Source of the DNA: Akkermansiaceae bacterium
Lineage (GTDB): Bacteria > Verrucomicrobiota > Verrucomicrobiia > Verrucomicrobiales > Akkermansiaceae
NCBI GenBank assembly: GCA_023300205.1
Contig: JALZVD010000149.1
Coordinates: 1 to 19,450 of the forward strand
Direction of reading: 5' to 3'
Length of the DNA stretch: 19,450 nt
The position numbers were made by a program, and so were the translations under genes. The notes under the pieces are model-generated. The model worked only from the letters and a program-made list of their open reading frames with translations. It did not search any database and was not told where the DNA came from. The number at the start of each line of letters is the position of its first letter. Positions within the stretch are counted from its first letter, which is position 1. Shown here in pieces: positions 7,083 to 14,206 of this stretch.

Positions 7083-7976
7083 ATGAACAGCGTAAAAGAA
7101 ATTAAAACTACGGCACGTAAAGCTCGTATGACGATTGATTGGTCAGAGTGGGATGATCAGTTAGGTAAGCTTACCGATAAGGAGCTAGCGGAAAAGATAG
7201 GAAGTTCATTAGCTGCTGTTAGTATGAGGAGGAGGAAGTTGAATATCTCTGCTTCTGGAGAACGTGGTGCTAAGGCGCGCATTGATTGGTCAGATTGGGA
7301 CTCAGAGCTTGGTCAGGTGGAGGATAAGGTTCTAGCTAAAAAAGTGGGTTGTTCTTTAGCGTCCGTAGTTCTGCGAAGAAAAAAGTTAGGTATTGCAGCT
7401 TGTAACCAAAGGAAGTCAGTGGATTGGGAATTATGGGATGAAATGATCCCTACGATGACGGACTCTGAGCTGTCTAAGAAAATAGGCTGTGCACCAGGGA
7501 GTGTGCGCGTGAGACGTGAGAAACTGGGTATAGCTAAGTCTGATGTGGACCTGCGGAAGAAAGTAGACTGGGGTAAGTGGGAATCAAAGATTGGCTTGGT
7601 GGATGATAAGGATTTGGCGTTAATGATAGGTTGTACGGTTGGTGCAGTACTCGCTCATAAGAAAAAGAAGGGGCTGGGAGTTCTAACTGAGAAGGAAAAG
7701 GTGAAGCGTAGTAGTTCAGGAACGGGTGATGTCTGGGCTAAGTGGGATCATATTTTAGGTCGTTGTCCGGATGATGTGTTAGCGATAGAGATGGGGATTT
7801 CACGTTCGAAGGTGGGAGTGAGAAGGATGCGGCTAATGATCGCTAACTACCCGCTTGATTGGACCGTTGGTGCGAAGCCTTGTTTTGGAGGATGTGGTAA
7901 AGCATTATCTAATGATAGTGAGAAGAATGCCTGCGGCTCTGAGGTCTGCCTTGCTAAGCTAAAGCAAATCAGCTAG
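7083..7976 (+). CDS. tandem-repeat protein: five HTH-like modules plus C-terminal Cys4 motif, putative DNA-binding
   Basis: A 297-residue protein made of five copies of a module of about 38 residues at 18-55, 67-104, 113-150, 161-198 and 217-253. The consensus is DWxxWDxxLGxxxDxxLAxxIGxSxxxVxxRRxKLGI: an aromatic first helix, then a DxxLAxxIG helix-turn and a basic SxxxVxxRRxKL recognition-like helix. This resembles tandem homeodomain-like or sigma-region-4-like HTH repeats. Module 4 is degenerate, with HKKKKG in place of RRxKL. The C-terminus has C267-x3-C271-x12-C284-x4-C289, a possible zinc site. I infer DNA binding; no enzymatic domain is present. I chose the ATG at 7083 over an upstream in-frame TTG at 7068. 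It lies 16 bp before bioD, so the two are probably co-transcribed, though a biotin role is not implied by its sequence. Confidence 0.85.
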   Translation: MNSVKEIKTTARKARMTIDWSEWDDQLGKLTDKELAEKIGSSLAAVSMRRRKLNISASGERGAKARIDWSDWDSELGQVEDKVLAKKVGCSLASVVLRRKKLGIAACNQRKSVDWELWDEMIPTMTDSELSKKIGCAPGSVRVRREKLGIAKSDVDLRKKVDWGKWESKIGLVDDKDLALMIGCTVGAVLAHKKKKGLGVLTEKEKVKRSSSGTGDVWAKWDHILGRCPDDVLAIEMGISRSKVGVRRMRLMIANYPLDWTVGAKPCFGGCGKALSNDSEKNACGSEVCLAKLKQIS

Positions 7977-7992
7977 TAGAAGACTATCAATT

Positions 7993-8655
7993 ATGAGCAA
8001 AGGATTATTCATCACAGCGACAGACACGGATGCTGGAAAAACCTATGTTAGTTCACTCATTGTTCGAGCATTGAGGAACGAACGAATCGATGCGGTGGGT
8101 TATAAGCCTATTTGTTGTGGTGATAGAAATGATGCTTTGGAGATGGCAGATGCTTCTGGCTTTAATAATCCTAGTGGTGCGTTGTTGGATAAAATTAATC
8201 CAGTTTGGATGAAGACCCCAGCGGCTCCTCATGTGGCTTCTATGTTTGAGAATGCTCCGATTGAGAAAGAGGTCTTACTTCGTGGGCATCAAGCGCTATC
8301 TGGTGAACATGCCTGCGTGATTACTGAGGGCGTTGGAGGATGGTTAGTGCCTATCAACGGGATGGAATTTAGCGTGGCGGAGCTAGCTGGAGCGATAGGT
8401 GACCCGGTGATTGTTGTGGTAGGAAATAAGCTAGGAGCACTGAATCATACATTGCTTACTGTAGAGGCAATGCGTTCGAGAGGGATAGAGCCAGCAGGGT
8501 TGGTTTTTAACAATCTTATCGATGAGTTGGACACTGCTACTATAACTAATAAGGGCATTGTGGAAGATATGTGCGGGGTTGAGGTGATCACGGATGTGAT
8601 ACGAGGTCAGGAGGAAATAGAGAGTTGGCCATTTATGGAGATATTAGGTTTGTAA
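7993..8655 (+). CDS. bioD: ATP-dependent dethiobiotin synthetase BioD
   Basis: A 220-residue protein, the standard BioD size. It closes the ureido ring of dethiobiotin from 7,8-diaminopelargonate, CO2 and ATP, the penultimate step of biotin synthesis. The N-terminal P-loop reads ATDTDAGKT at residues 9-17, matching the GTDTxxGKT pattern, with Lys16 and Thr17 as phosphate and Mg ligands. The YKPICCGD segment at 37-44 corresponds to YKPVxxG, and TEGVGGWLVPI to the conserved EGAGGxxVPL loop. No other bio genes are within the window. The upstream neighbour is the tandem-HTH gene 16 bp away and the downstream neighbour is a GNAT gene 28 bp away, suggesting a mixed operon ending with menG. No Shine-Dalgarno sequence precedes the ATG. 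Confidence 0.94.
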   Translation: MSKGLFITATDTDAGKTYVSSLIVRALRNERIDAVGYKPICCGDRNDALEMADASGFNNPSGALLDKINPVWMKTPAAPHVASMFENAPIEKEVLLRGHQALSGEHACVITEGVGGWLVPINGMEFSVAELAGAIGDPVIVVVGNKLGALNHTLLTVEAMRSRGIEPAGLVFNNLIDELDTATITNKGIVEDMCGVEVITDVIRGQEEIESWPFMEILGL

Positions 8656-8683
8656 ATGATCTCTTTGAGACTACCTTAAAGCA

Positions 8684-9157
8684 ATGATAGACATGATTGT
8701 GAATCTCCTAGAGTTACCGGACTCTTCAGAACTTTATACTAAGATAGATGAGCAGGGAATTATCCTACGTAGAGCTAGGGCTTATGAGCGCCACATTGTG
8801 GCAGGATGGGTGGGTGAGCATTTCTCACCAAAGTGGGTGAGTGAGGTAAAGGTGGCGATGTCACGCCAGCCTGTGACTTGTTTCATAGCGACTAAGGATA
8901 AGAAGATTTTAGGTTTTGCTTGTGTTGAAACTACAGCGAAAGGGTTCTATGGTCCGACAGGGGTAAGTGAGCAGGCTAGGGGGACAGGGATAGGGAAGGC
9001 TTTATTGTTTAAAGCAATGGAGGCCCTGAGAGATAGTGGTTATGTCTATGGAGTGATTGGCGGTGTAGGGCCACGTGAATTTTACGAAAAGACGATCGAT
9101 GCGAAAGAGATTCCTAATAGTGATCCTGGAGTTTACACAGATATCTTACCTGATTAA
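8684..9157 (+). CDS. GNAT-family N-acetyltransferase
   Basis: A 157-residue single GNAT fold. The acetyl-CoA-binding motif A is visible as VSEQARGTGIGKALL around residues 94-108 (R/Q-x-x-G-x-G/A pattern), preceded by the beta-strand KKILGFACVETTAKGFYGPTG. The C-terminal VGPREFYEKT segment fits the usual Tyr-containing helix after motif A (FYEK, Tyr134), where GNATs often place the general acid. The substrate is unknown. An ATG three codons downstream (8693) is an alternative start; neither has a ribosome-binding site. It lies between bioD and menG on the same strand with short gaps (28 and 50 bp), so co-transcription is likely, but the neighbours do not reveal a shared pathway. Confidence 0.88.
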   Translation: MIDMIVNLLELPDSSELYTKIDEQGIILRRARAYERHIVAGWVGEHFSPKWVSEVKVAMSRQPVTCFIATKDKKILGFACVETTAKGFYGPTGVSEQARGTGIGKALLFKAMEALRDSGYVYGVIGGVGPREFYEKTIDAKEIPNSDPGVYTDILPD

Positions 9158-9207
9158 ATTATAGATGCCGTTTAACGTATTAATCCAATCTAACAACTCA
9201 ATTAAAT

Positions 9208-9879
9208 ATGCAAGATCCTAACTTTGTTAAAAGCGCGTTTTCTAAGATAGCTGACCGCTATGTTTTGACGAATCATGTCCTTAGTCTGGGTACAGATATT
9301 TTATGGCGTAAGCGAGTGGGGCAGATTGTCATGGAGTGGAATCCTGATCATATTTTAGATGTGGCAACTGGAACTGGAGATCTTGCTATAGAGTTACAGA
9401 AGGTGTGTGATGGAGCTGAGGTGATAGCCTCTGACTTCTGCCCTGAGATGCTGGCACATGCTGAGCGGAGGGGTGTGTTGGAAACACAAGTAGTGGATGC
9501 GATGAATATGCCATTTAAAGATGCTAGCTGTGATGTTTTGACTGTAGCATTTGGTCTGCGAAATATGGCTAATTATTCTAAGGCGTTAACGGAGATGCGG
9601 CGTGTGATTAAGCCTGGTGGTCATTTGTTGATTTTAGATTTCTCTTCACCAGAGGGGATTTTACGTAAGCCGTATGGATTTTATCTGAATAAGATTCTGC
9701 CTAAGATAGCGGGGAAGCTAACTTCTGAGGAGGAGGCTTATACGTATTTAGCGGGTTCTATTGGAGATTTCCCTAGCGGTGAGGCGATGTGTGATTTGAT
9801 CTCTTCTCAAGGTTATAAAGAGCCACGCTGCGAGCCATTAAGTGGCGGTATTGCCTCGATTTATACTGCGGAGGCTTAG
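9208..9879 (+). CDS. menG: demethylmenaquinone methyltransferase (UbiE/MenG family)
   Basis: A 223-residue class I SAM-dependent methyltransferase. Motif I is LDVATGTGDLA at residues 50-60. The family's first signature (YDxMNxxMSxGxxxxWK) is matched by YVLTNHVLSLGTDILWRKR at 18-36, and the second by RVIKPGGHLLILDFS at 132-146. The conserved YTYLAGSIGDFP segment near 179-189 corresponds to YxYLxxSIxxFP. It methylates demethylmenaquinone to menaquinone, the last step of the pathway. The same fold also acts on ubiquinone precursors, and I choose menaquinone from the inferred lineage. Its stop codon overlaps the stop of the convergent metallopeptidase-like gene by 4 bp, leaving no room for a terminator between them. 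Confidence 0.93.
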   Translation: MQDPNFVKSAFSKIADRYVLTNHVLSLGTDILWRKRVGQIVMEWNPDHILDVATGTGDLAIELQKVCDGAEVIASDFCPEMLAHAERRGVLETQVVDAMNMPFKDASCDVLTVAFGLRNMANYSKALTEMRRVIKPGGHLLILDFSSPEGILRKPYGFYLNKILPKIAGKLTSEEEAYTYLAGSIGDFPSGEAMCDLISSQGYKEPRCEPLSGGIASIYTAEA

Positions 9880-10835
9880 TTGTTCAGCTCTTTAAATTTG
9901 ATACGTAGACCATGTTTTTTCCAATATGTGGTTAGTGTTTTTTCTAAGTGATCGAGATTTGTATTTTTAAATAGATTTTGGTTTGCTGTTGCGCGGAGAT
10001 GTTTGTCACCCGAGGTTAGGTCTTTGATGTATTGGGTTATTTTTTCTCTTCCGTTACCGTTAGGCTCTAGATGGTAGAAATAGTGGACTGTGATTAGAGC
10101 TGTTAGGTAGGGTAGGTAGCGTTCTTTTGGATCGAGGTTGTTATTGTATTTAATCCATTCAGGGTCACTTAGTGGTAGGATTAGTTTCAGCTTAGGTAAG
10201 GTAATCTTGTCTTGCTTTGTTTGAATGAATGAGAGGGCTCGATTACGGATGTTTTTGTTTATGGTGGTAAAGTTATATGAGCCATTATCGAATAATGAGG
10301 ATGCCATGTATTCAGCATTTCCTTCTGAGAACCATGCGTTGGAATAGCGAATAATACCGTGCATGTTGAGGTGTGTAAGCTCATGGACTAAGAGCTGATT
10401 GTTTGGTTTTTTTGCTGTGATGAACTGATCTTTACGAAGAAAGATAGCACGTTTAGATTTGGAATAATATCCTGCTGAAAACTTGACACCTACGGCTTTA
10501 TCGTAAGCATTGATATCTGCGTAGATGTAGATTTTATGGGTGTTTTTACCTGGGTCAAACCTAGGAAGGTGGACGAGGTTTAGTGGGATCCTTTTCAGAG
10601 CATAGGGAACAGATTCAGCTGTGGTTGCAAAGCGACGAATGTCATTAATCTGGATTTCACTATCGCTAATAAAGGTGTAAAACCTAGTTCGATATGAGTG
10701 TGTGGAGCTGAGAGTCTGCGTCTCGTTGAGCTTGGTAACTTGAGCAAGATTATTACCCTTGAGTATGCTAGGCCAAAGATCTTGTTGGGCTGATGCAATA
10801 AGGCAAGACAGAAGCACGAAGACTAGGGCTTTCAT
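9876..10835 (-). CDS. secreted HExxH metallopeptidase-like protein (DUF1570 / peptidase MA-like)
   Basis: A 319-residue protein with a short signal peptide (hydrophobic residues 2-16, cleavage near ASAQ). The zinc motif HELTH lies at residues 151-155, followed by the downstream glutamate in WFSEGNAEYM (Glu171), the HExxH...WxxEGxAEY arrangement of gluzincin-like DUF1570/peptidase MA proteins. The family's role is poorly defined, so proteolysis is inferred from the ligands only. The C-terminal about 120 residues contain TALITVHYFYHL and LTTYWKKHG, compatible with the helical second half of this fold. It starts 6 bp after the ptsI stop, so it is probably the last gene of the hprK-ptsH-ptsI operon. 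Its end overlaps the menG end by 4 bp. Confidence 0.85.
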   Translation of the reverse strand: MKALVFVLLSCLIASAQQDLWPSILKGNNLAQVTKLNETQTLSSTHSYRTRFYTFISDSEIQINDIRRFATTAESVPYALKRIPLNLVHLPRFDPGKNTHKIYIYADINAYDKAVGVKFSAGYYSKSKRAIFLRKDQFITAKKPNNQLLVHELTHLNMHGIIRYSNAWFSEGNAEYMASSLFDNGSYNFTTINKNIRNRALSFIQTKQDKITLPKLKLILPLSDPEWIKYNNNLDPKERYLPYLTALITVHYFYHLEPNGNGREKITQYIKDLTSGDKHLRATANQNLFKNTNLDHLEKTLTTYWKKHGLRIKFKELNN

Positions 10836-10841
10836 GGAGAG

Positions 10842-12617
10842 TTAGTCTAGTAGGTAAGAATAGCTTTTGTGAGCCATGTCATTACTGAGCTCATAGATTT
10901 CATTACTGAGTCTACAGGTTAGGGCTTCTTTAGCGAGTTGCTGGCAGTCAGCATGGTTGAGTGAACGTACTGCTTTTTTGATTTTAGGAAGCTTGTGGGT
11001 TCCAACAGAAAGTTCATCAATTCCTAAGCCAACGAGTAGAGGAGTAAGGCTGAGGTCACTAGCAACTTCTCCGCAGACACCTGTCCAGATGCCATTGTTT
11101 CTGGCTGCTTGTGCGGTCATGTCTATGAGACGAATGACGGCTGGATTTGTTGGTCTGTATAGGTCTGATACTGTTTTGTTTACACGGTCAACAGCAATGG
11201 TGTATTGGATGAGGTCATTAGTTCCTATGGAGAAGAAGTCTACGTGTTTTGCGAGTTCTTCAGCCATGAGTGCCGCTGATGGGACTTCGATCATCATTCC
11301 AACTTCCATTTCTGGATCAAAAGGGATATTTGCTTTTGCTAGCTCATCCATGCATTCTTGTAAGATGTCTTTTGCCTTTAGTAGTTCATGGAGACTTGAG
11401 ATAAGAGGGAACATGACTCCTAACTTTCCGTGAGCACTGGCTCTGAGAATAGCTCTGAGTTGTTCTTTGAACATACTGATACGAGAGAGTGAGACTCTTA
11501 TGCCTCGCCAGCCAAGAAAAGGGTTAGGTTCTGGTTCAGGGAGAGGCTCAGCAGGGAGTTTGTCTCCACCGGCATCTAGTGTGCGAATGATGGCTTGGTG
11601 AGGCTTGGTATGTTTAGCAACTTCTGAGTAGACTCTAGCTTGGCGGTTTTCATCAGGAATCTCTCCTCCTCCTAGTAAATAGAACTCGGTTCGGAAGAGC
11701 CCGATGCCATTTGCTCCTGATTTCTCAACTAAGGGTAGTTCGTGATCAAACTCGATATTTGCTGAGAGTGTGATGATGCGGTTATCAGTGGTATGGGTGT
11801 CACTTTCTTTGATTTCATCTAGCTCTGTTTCGAGCGCTTTTTTACCGCGTCTGATTTCGCGGTATTTTTTGATGGTAGCAGCTTCTGGGTTGAGAATGAC
11901 TTGGCCAGTGTAACCATCAAGAATGATGAAGGTGAGTGATTTTATACTCATCACAGCATTTTCTACTCCGACAATGGCAGGGATGCCCAGTGAACGTGCG
12001 AGAATGGCAGTGTGTGAGTTGCCACTTCCTTGTTCTGTGATGAATCCCATTGATGCTTGGCGATCCATGGTAGCCGTGTCAGAGGGCGTCAGGTCATAGG
12101 CGACAATGATGTGCTTATGATCTGGACTGAGTTCAGCAGATTTATGTTCATCATCTGCTGATGAGAAATTCCTGATGACTCTCTGAGCGACGTCATCAAT
12201 GTCTGTGGCGCGTTCTGCGAGATACTTGTCATTCATTCTGCGGATGGCTTCGCAGTATGTCTGGATGACGGCGTAGTAGACGAACTCAGCGTTTTGTAGT
12301 CTACTGGCGATGCCTGCTTCTACCTTCTTGATGATAGAGCGGTCTTCTAGGATAAGAATGTGGGCATCGAAGATGAGAGACTCATGATCTTCTGAGATGT
12401 TTTCGATTCTTCTCTGAATGTCGCTGAGCTGAACCTTTGTTTTAGCGATGGCTTCCTGAAAGCGTTTTATTTCGTAATCAATATGATCCTCAGGAATCTC
12501 GTAGACATCTGGAGCCATCATGCCCCGAGCAATCACGTGCACAGGTCCGAAGGCAATACCAGGTGATACGGCGGTGCCTTGTAGGATCGTTTCTTCGTGT
12601 GATGAGTGCAGTGGCAT
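10842..12617 (-). CDS. ptsI: PTS enzyme I, phosphoenolpyruvate-protein phosphotransferase
   Basis: A 591-residue enzyme I, close to the family's 570-575 plus a C-terminal tail of about 20 residues. The N-terminal HPr-interacting helical domain comes first, then the phosphohistidine domain with SGNSHTAILARS (His202). The residue normally Gly or Ala before it in the G-[GA]-x-[TSN]-S-H signature is Ser198 here. The C-terminal TIM barrel is intact: LFRTEF, the FSIGTNDLIQYT loop and GVCGEVASD. It transfers phosphate from PEP to itself and then to His15 of HPr. ptsH lies 74 bp upstream and the metallopeptidase-like gene 6 bp downstream. No EIIA, EIIB or EIIC gene is in the window, so the set may be regulatory rather than a sugar importer. 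Confidence 0.97.
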   Translation of the reverse strand: MPLHSSHEETILQGTAVSPGIAFGPVHVIARGMMAPDVYEIPEDHIDYEIKRFQEAIAKTKVQLSDIQRRIENISEDHESLIFDAHILILEDRSIIKKVEAGIASRLQNAEFVYYAVIQTYCEAIRRMNDKYLAERATDIDDVAQRVIRNFSSADDEHKSAELSPDHKHIIVAYDLTPSDTATMDRQASMGFITEQGSGNSHTAILARSLGIPAIVGVENAVMSIKSLTFIILDGYTGQVILNPEAATIKKYREIRRGKKALETELDEIKESDTHTTDNRIITLSANIEFDHELPLVEKSGANGIGLFRTEFYLLGGGEIPDENRQARVYSEVAKHTKPHQAIIRTLDAGGDKLPAEPLPEPEPNPFLGWRGIRVSLSRISMFKEQLRAILRASAHGKLGVMFPLISSLHELLKAKDILQECMDELAKANIPFDPEMEVGMMIEVPSAALMAEELAKHVDFFSIGTNDLIQYTIAVDRVNKTVSDLYRPTNPAVIRLIDMTAQAARNNGIWTGVCGEVASDLSLTPLLVGLGIDELSVGTHKLPKIKKAVRSLNHADCQQLAKEALTCRLSNEIYELSNDMAHKSYSYLLD

Positions 12618-12622
12618 GGATG

Positions 12623-12643
12623 AATAGGCCTATTACTAGTAAT
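12623..12643. promoter_or_regulatory. two overlapping perfect 12-bp palindromes upstream of ptsI
   Basis: AATAGGCCTATT (12623-12634) and ATTACTAGTAAT (12632-12643) are each perfectly self-complementary and share three bases. They start 6 bp upstream of the ptsI ATG (minus strand) in the 74-bp ptsH-ptsI gap. An operator, RNA fold or translational control element is possible. Confidence 0.5.
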
Positions 12644-12691
12644 GGGAAGCTAGGTGAGCAACGGGGTAGGGTATGATGGTCAGTGGAGCCC

Positions 12692-12955
12692 TTAGTCTTC
12701 AAAGTCTCTTTGAACGAGTATGATGAGAGCATCAAGAGCTTCTTGAGCCTGGGTTCCTTCAGTGGTGATAATCAAAACAGACCCGTGGCCTGCTGCAAGC
12801 ATCATGAGTCCCATGATGCTTTTGCCATCGATTTCTTCACCATCTTTTTCGACGGTGATATCAGCGTCAAATCCATTTGCTGTCTTTACGAATTGAGCAG
12901 CTGGTCGAGCGTGGATCCCAAGTTTGTTTGTGATTGTTATTTCCTTACTAGGCAT
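12692..12955 (-). CDS. ptsH: phosphocarrier protein HPr
   Basis: An 87-residue HPr. With the ATG at 12955 the two key residues fall at the canonical family positions: His15 in KLGIHARPA (phosphorylated by enzyme I) and Ser46 in DGKSIMGLM (phosphorylated by HPr kinase). This coincidence decides the start against an in-frame TTG at 13000 that would add 15 low-complexity residues (MKNTTNTSNTKNLNP). The hydrophobic patch around Ser46 (IMGLMMLAA) and the C-terminal helix are intact. HPr passes phosphate to EIIA proteins, and its Ser-P form acts as a regulator in bacteria with HprK. It lies between hprK and ptsI, all on the minus strand. Confidence 0.96.
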   Translation of the reverse strand: MPSKEITITNKLGIHARPAAQFVKTANGFDADITVEKDGEEIDGKSIMGLMMLAAGHGSVLIITTEGTQAQEALDALIILVQRDFED

Positions 12956-13070
12956 AGGGTTTAGATTTTTGGTGTTGGATGTGTTCGTTGTATTTTTCAA
13001 TCTTAGAGGGAGAGAACAATGAGTGGAAGGGAAATTTTTAAGTCAGAGTTAAAAGGTTATAAATGGTTGT

Positions 13071-14051
13071 TTAATAGAGTGTTGAGTTATTGTTTCTATT
13101 AATTTTTTCGTTAAGTTTATTGTTGAACTCATCAGCCATGTCGTAGCCCAATCTTCTAAGCTGTAGTTCTAAGATGGAAACGGTGATGAGTCTTACGGTA
13201 TCTCGACCGGGTGAGATGGGGATGTCTACGTATGGGATATCCACACCAAGTATATCTTCTGTTTCTCTATCAATGCCCGTTCTGTCGACTTCATTGAGTT
13301 CACTATGTGGGCGTAGATTGATTACGAGGTCTAGTTTTGAGTCTGGCATCATGGCACCTAGTCCAAAAATGTTGGTTACATTGACAATACCAATACCGCG
13401 CATTTCAATAAATCCTCTAGAGAAGTCTTTGGTGTATGCTGTGAGTTGTCCGCTCACATTACGTATTTTCACATGGTCATCGGCGATGAGTGCGGCACCT
13501 CGCTCAATGAGGCCGATAGCAGCCTCGCTTTTCCCTGAGCCGCTTTTTCCTTTGATTAATACGCCGACTCCTTTGAAATGGAGCATGCAACCGTGAACTG
13601 AGGTTGTTGAAGCAAATTCTTTTTCTAGGCAGCGGACGGCGCGATTTGAGAAACGCATGGTTGCCATGGGAGTGCGGAAGATGGGAATACGGAAAGGCGC
13701 GATACTGGCGGCTAGGTTTTCTGAGATCTCAGATCCTCTGGTGATGACGATGCAGGGGATCCCAATCTCGCAGATCGTTTGTATTCTTTTTCGCATGGTA
13801 TCTGGGTCTAGTGATTCTAGATAGGCCATTTCAGAATTTCCCATTACCTGAACCCTGAGATAGGCGAAGTAGTCAAGGTAACCAGTAAGGGCTAGACCAG
13901 GTCTGTGGGTTGAAGGTTCAGTGATTTTACGTGTGAGGTCGTAGCAAGCGGGGTCATCTTCATTGAATAGTTCTAGTTCTAGTCTTTCCTTATATTTTAG
14001 GAGAAAATCTTCAACAGTGATGTCAGTTACAGTGTGGATCTTGCGCTTCAT
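13071..14051 (-). CDS. hprK: HPr kinase/phosphorylase
   Basis: A 326-residue HprK. The N-terminal half (to about 130) is the family's regulatory domain. The C-terminal catalytic domain has His153 in SVHGCML, the P-loop GKSGSGKS at 168-175, the DD pair at 191-192, the EMRGIGIVNV signature at 216-225, and PGRDTVRLI at 281-289, which corresponds to the conserved PGRN loop with Asp for Asn. It phosphorylates Ser46 of HPr with ATP or pyrophosphate and also reverses this in response to metabolite levels. The Ser46-bearing HPr gene follows 115 bp downstream, so the pair is functionally complete here. It is the first gene of the minus-strand PTS cluster, divergent from the pyrophosphatase gene. Confidence 0.97.
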   Translation of the reverse strand: MKRKIHTVTDITVEDFLLKYKERLELELFNEDDPACYDLTRKITEPSTHRPGLALTGYLDYFAYLRVQVMGNSEMAYLESLDPDTMRKRIQTICEIGIPCIVITRGSEISENLAASIAPFRIPIFRTPMATMRFSNRAVRCLEKEFASTTSVHGCMLHFKGVGVLIKGKSGSGKSEAAIGLIERGAALIADDHVKIRNVSGQLTAYTKDFSRGFIEMRGIGIVNVTNIFGLGAMMPDSKLDLVINLRPHSELNEVDRTGIDRETEDILGVDIPYVDIPISPGRDTVRLITVSILELQLRRLGYDMADEFNNKLNEKINRNNNSTLY

Positions 14052-14090
14052 GTGCTTAGTGTAGAATGTGGGGCTGAGTAACCAAGGTAA

Positions 14091-14114
14091 AAATAGCGTA
14101 TCTAAATAGCATAT
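14091..14114. repeat. two near-identical 11-bp tandem repeats in the hprK/pyrophosphatase spacer
   Basis: AAATAGCGTAT (14091-14101) and AAATAGCATAT (14104-14114) differ at one base and are offset by 13 bp. They lie 40-63 bp upstream of the hprK start in the 155-bp divergent spacer (14052-14206), an operator-like position. The core AATAGC also occurs in the receptor-gene upstream repeat. Confidence 0.45.
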
Positions 14115-14206
14115 AAACTAGGGTGAGAGCTAAAAACGATTGCAAATTATTTTAAATCATTAGATATTATGAGAAGACTAACTCTTCACTTTAAACCCTT
14201 TAGAAA

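Noticed and set aside
7083..7976. Phage or mobile-element origin of the tandem-HTH gene
   Set aside because: No integrase, transposase, terminal repeats or phage structural genes flank it, and base composition by eye resembles the neighbours.
10957..11433. Plus-strand ORF of 158 codons inside ptsI
   Set aside because: It is antisense to conserved enzyme I barrel sequence, and its composition reflects the complementary codons.
12490..12735. Minus-strand ORF across the ptsH-ptsI gap
   Set aside because: It overlaps the ends of two certain genes in another frame and has no recognisable motif.
12956..13000. TTG start adding 15 residues to HPr
   Set aside because: The ATG at 12955 puts His15 and Ser46 at their canonical positions, and the extra residues are low complexity.
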